From: a virus
DNA: 40,283 bases
Virus record (IMG/VR): IMGVR_UViG_3300044533_001663
Span: 1-40,283 of that record
Strand: one strand, 5' to 3'
Shown: positions 38,585-40,283 of the stretch, piece after piece
Layout: every line of letters begins with the position of its first letter
Position numbering within the stretch: position 1 is the stretch's first letter
Made by a program: the position numbers and the translations under genes
Notes under the pieces: model-generated
Seen by the model: only the letters and a program-made list of their open reading frames with translations
The model's database searches: none
What the model was told of the DNA's origin: nothing

Positions 38585-40283
38585 GTGGCTGACTCTGTCG
38601 TCTCTCTCGGGCTGGACCTGAGCGCGTTCGAGGCTACGCTGCGAGCCGGGTTCGACGGCCTCGACAAGCGCAGCGTCAAGGCCCTGGCCGAGGCCAAGCG
38701 CGCCGCCAGCGAGGCGATCCGCGAGACGGCGCGCGCGACCACCGCGGCGATCCGCAGCCAGGACGACGCCGCGCGCGCCGCCCGCGCGTCCGCGGCGCAG
38801 GCCGCGCGCGAGGCCGAGGCCGCCGCCCGGGCGCAGGCCGACGCGCTGCGCGAGCAGCAGCGGGAGGAGGCCCGACTGGCGGCCGAGGCCGAGCGCCGCG
38901 CCGCAGCCCAGGCTCAGGCTGGCCGCGCGCTCGCGGGGCTCGCCGCGCAGACCAGCGAGGCCGAGCGCCTGACGCACGCCTACGAGGAGCAGATCCGCGA
39001 GATCCGGCGGCTGGTCAGCATCACCGGCGACCACGCGGCCGGTGAGAAAGCTGCCGCCGCCGCTGCGGCGAAGCACGCCAAGGAGCTCGACCGCGTCGAG
39101 CGCGAGGCCCGCGGCGAGGCCGACGCCCTGCGCGAGGCGGAGCGCGCAGCCAAGGACGCAGCCAAGGCGGCCGCCGATGCCTCGCGCCAGCAACGCGAGG
39201 GCCTGAAGGGGCTCGGCGAACTTGTGGGCCTGCCTGTCGAACAGATCGAAAAGTTCGGCCAGGCCGTCGGCTTGGTCGGCGGCCCCCTCGCCGCAATGGC
39301 CGGCGGCGCCGCCATCGCGGCCGCGTCCGTCGGCCTGGCCGCCGCCGCGACCGTGGGCCTCGTCCGGGCTGCCATCGACCTCGAGGCCGAGGTCGCGCCC
39401 CTGCGCCGCGACGGCCTGCTACCCCCGCTGCCCGACGGCTACGCGGCGCAGCTCGACGAGGCCGACCTCGCCATGCGCGGCGCCGTAACCGCCGCCAAGG
39501 CCCTGACCGCGCAGGTGGGGGCCGCTCTCGCCCCGGCGGTGGAGTACGGCGCGGTGGTCCTGGGCGACCTCGTGACGAGCGTCATGGCCAGCGGCGACAC
39601 CCTGCGCGGCTTCGGGCAGGTGATCCGGTCGGGCGTCATCGTCTGGCTGCAGACCTTGATCGACTACGCGCTCCGAATCCCGACCTTGTACGCGCGGATG
39701 GCGGGCGCGGTCGGGTCCGCCCTCTCCGCGCTGGGCGCGACCGACATCGGCGGGCAGCTTCAGAGCGTGTCCGCCGATCTGATCGACTTCAAGGACAGCA
39801 TCGGTCAGGCCGTCGTGGACGGCGTCATCACCGACTGGACCACCGGCGTCGCGCTCATGGGGCGCAGCGCAGACGTGTCGGGGGCAGCCATCAAGAGGCT
39901 GGGCGCGGCGCAGCGGAGCCTTGACGACCGGCCACCGGCGGCGGCGAAGGGGGACGCCGAGGCGGAGGCGAAGAAGGCGGCCGACGCGCAGCGCAAAGCG
40001 GCCGAGGCCGCCAGAGATTGGGCCATGCAGCTCGGCATGGTCAACGCCGCGGCGCAGGGCTTCGGCGATCTCGTCCCCGAACTCGAGGCACTGATCGTGC
40101 TGCTCGAGCGGACTGCAGCCGTCGAGCTGGAGAAGACCTTCGCCGAACTCGACGCATCGGTGGCCGACACCACCGACGCCATCCAAGCTGGCCTGCTCAG
40201 CCCCCTGCGCGCCGCGGGAGCAGCTGCGCGGGGGCTGGGGCAGTCCCTGACTCAGGCCGCAGGCGTGGACCTGAAGAGCCTCA
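38585..40283 (+). CDS. Tape measure protein, N-terminal part (continues at 2-952)
   Basis: GTG 38585 has GGAGG five bases upstream. The first 200 residues are a long Ala/Arg/Glu coiled coil. Hydrophobic segments then occur around residues 231-262 (with GGPLAAMAGGAAIAAASVGL) and again after 330, followed by a second charged coil (AAKGDAEAEAKKAADA). This mixture of coils and hydrophobic helices is typical of tape measure proteins. Joined with the left end, the full protein is about 842 residues. At roughly 0.15 nm per residue that would suit a tail near 125 nm, which is an inference. Confidence 0.86.
   Translation, partial: MADSVVSLGLDLSAFEATLRAGFDGLDKRSVKALAEAKRAASEAIRETARATTAAIRSQDDAARAARASAAQAAREAEAAARAQADALREQQREEARLAAEAERRAAAQAQAGRALAGLAAQTSEAERLTHAYEEQIREIRRLVSITGDHAAGEKAAAAAAAKHAKELDRVEREARGEADALREAERAAKDAAKAAADASRQQREGLKGLGELVGLPVEQIEKFGQAVGLVGGPLAAMAGGAAIAAASVGLAAAATVGLVRAAIDLEAEVAPLRRDGLLPPLPDGYAAQLDEADLAMRGAVTAAKALTAQVGAALAPAVEYGAVVLGDLVTSVMASGDTLRGFGQVIRSGVIVWLQTLIDYALRIPTLYARMAGAVGSALSALGATDIGGQLQSVSADLIDFKDSIGQAVVDGVITDWTTGVALMGRSADVSGAAIKRLGAAQRSLDDRPPAAAKGDAEAEAKKAADAQRKAAEAARDWAMQLGMVNAAAQGFGDLVPELEALIVLLERTAAVELEKTFAELDASVADTTDAIQAGLLSPLRAAGAAARGLGQSLTQAAGVDLKSL
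40162..40283. repeat. Right copy of the 122-bp end overlap
   Basis: This matches bases 1-122 except for C at 40184 (A at 23). See the left copy for the meaning. The non-redundant unit is 1-40161. Confidence 0.93.

Noticed and set aside
1-40283. Temperate phage functions (integrase, repressor, attachment site)
   Set aside because: No tyrosine or serine recombinase motifs or clear repressor were seen in any supported gene.

Overview
The window is the complete genome, opened into a line, of a tailed, siphovirus-like double-stranded DNA phage of a very GC-rich bacterium. The last 122 bases repeat the first 122 with one mismatch, and the tape-measure gene runs off the right edge and resumes at the left edge in the same frame. 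The unit length is therefore about 40,161 bp and the map is circular. No integrase, excisionase, recognisable repressor, tRNA, CRISPR array or insertion sequence was seen, so a lytic life style is the simplest reading. The host cannot be named from the sequence. It is high-GC, uses Shine-Dalgarno sites, has sigma70-like promoters with 17-bp spacers, and has a peptidoglycan wall that an M15-type endolysin can cut.

Layout. (a) 29.76-12.31 kb, rightward and crossing the map junction: putative small terminase, large terminase, portal, scaffold, major capsid, connectors, gp10-like protein, tape measure, BNR/Asp-box tail protein, an HPPC-motif protein, a hub-like tail protein, tail tube, a chaperone pair that appears to use a -1 frameshift, three appendage proteins, small genes, an M15 endolysin and small membrane proteins. 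A strong hairpin terminator at 12.34-12.38 kb closes this transcript. (b) 16.2-12.4 kb, leftward: a train of very small, mostly unknown genes, two with zinc-ribbon-like cysteine pairs, and a second HPPC-motif protein. (c) 21.8-16.3 kb, leftward: a recombination and DNA-processing set with a RecE-like PD-(D/E)XK nuclease, a conserved phage DNA-metabolism protein and a Rad50/SbcC-like ATPase with a zinc hook. (d) 21.9-29.07 kb, rightward: a coiled-coil protein, a RuvC-like resolvase, an SF2 helicase and a prim-pol/helicase fusion, ended by a 14-bp hairpin. (e) 29.07-29.76 kb: a 0.7-kb non-coding region packed with repeats of two related decamers and several palindromes. It looks like a replication origin joined to the control region of the late operon.

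How it works together (inference). Divergent promoters at 21.83-21.92 kb and a leftward promoter at 16.23-16.26 kb drive the early genes. Two of these promoters share the same -35/-10 sequence and carry TGCAGCG boxes repeated at 11-bp spacing. Replication probably starts at the repeat region beside the primase-helicase. Late transcription probably starts at a TTGCGT-N17-TAGTGT promoter before the terminase genes and is reinforced at the major capsid gene by another TTGCGT promoter.

The most unusual signals are: a nonamer, GGCAGACCC, present about 27 times on either strand and in all reading frames; the phased operator boxes; the repeat-rich origin; the two divergent HPPC proteins; and the tail gene order, in which tube and chaperone lie downstream of the tape measure.
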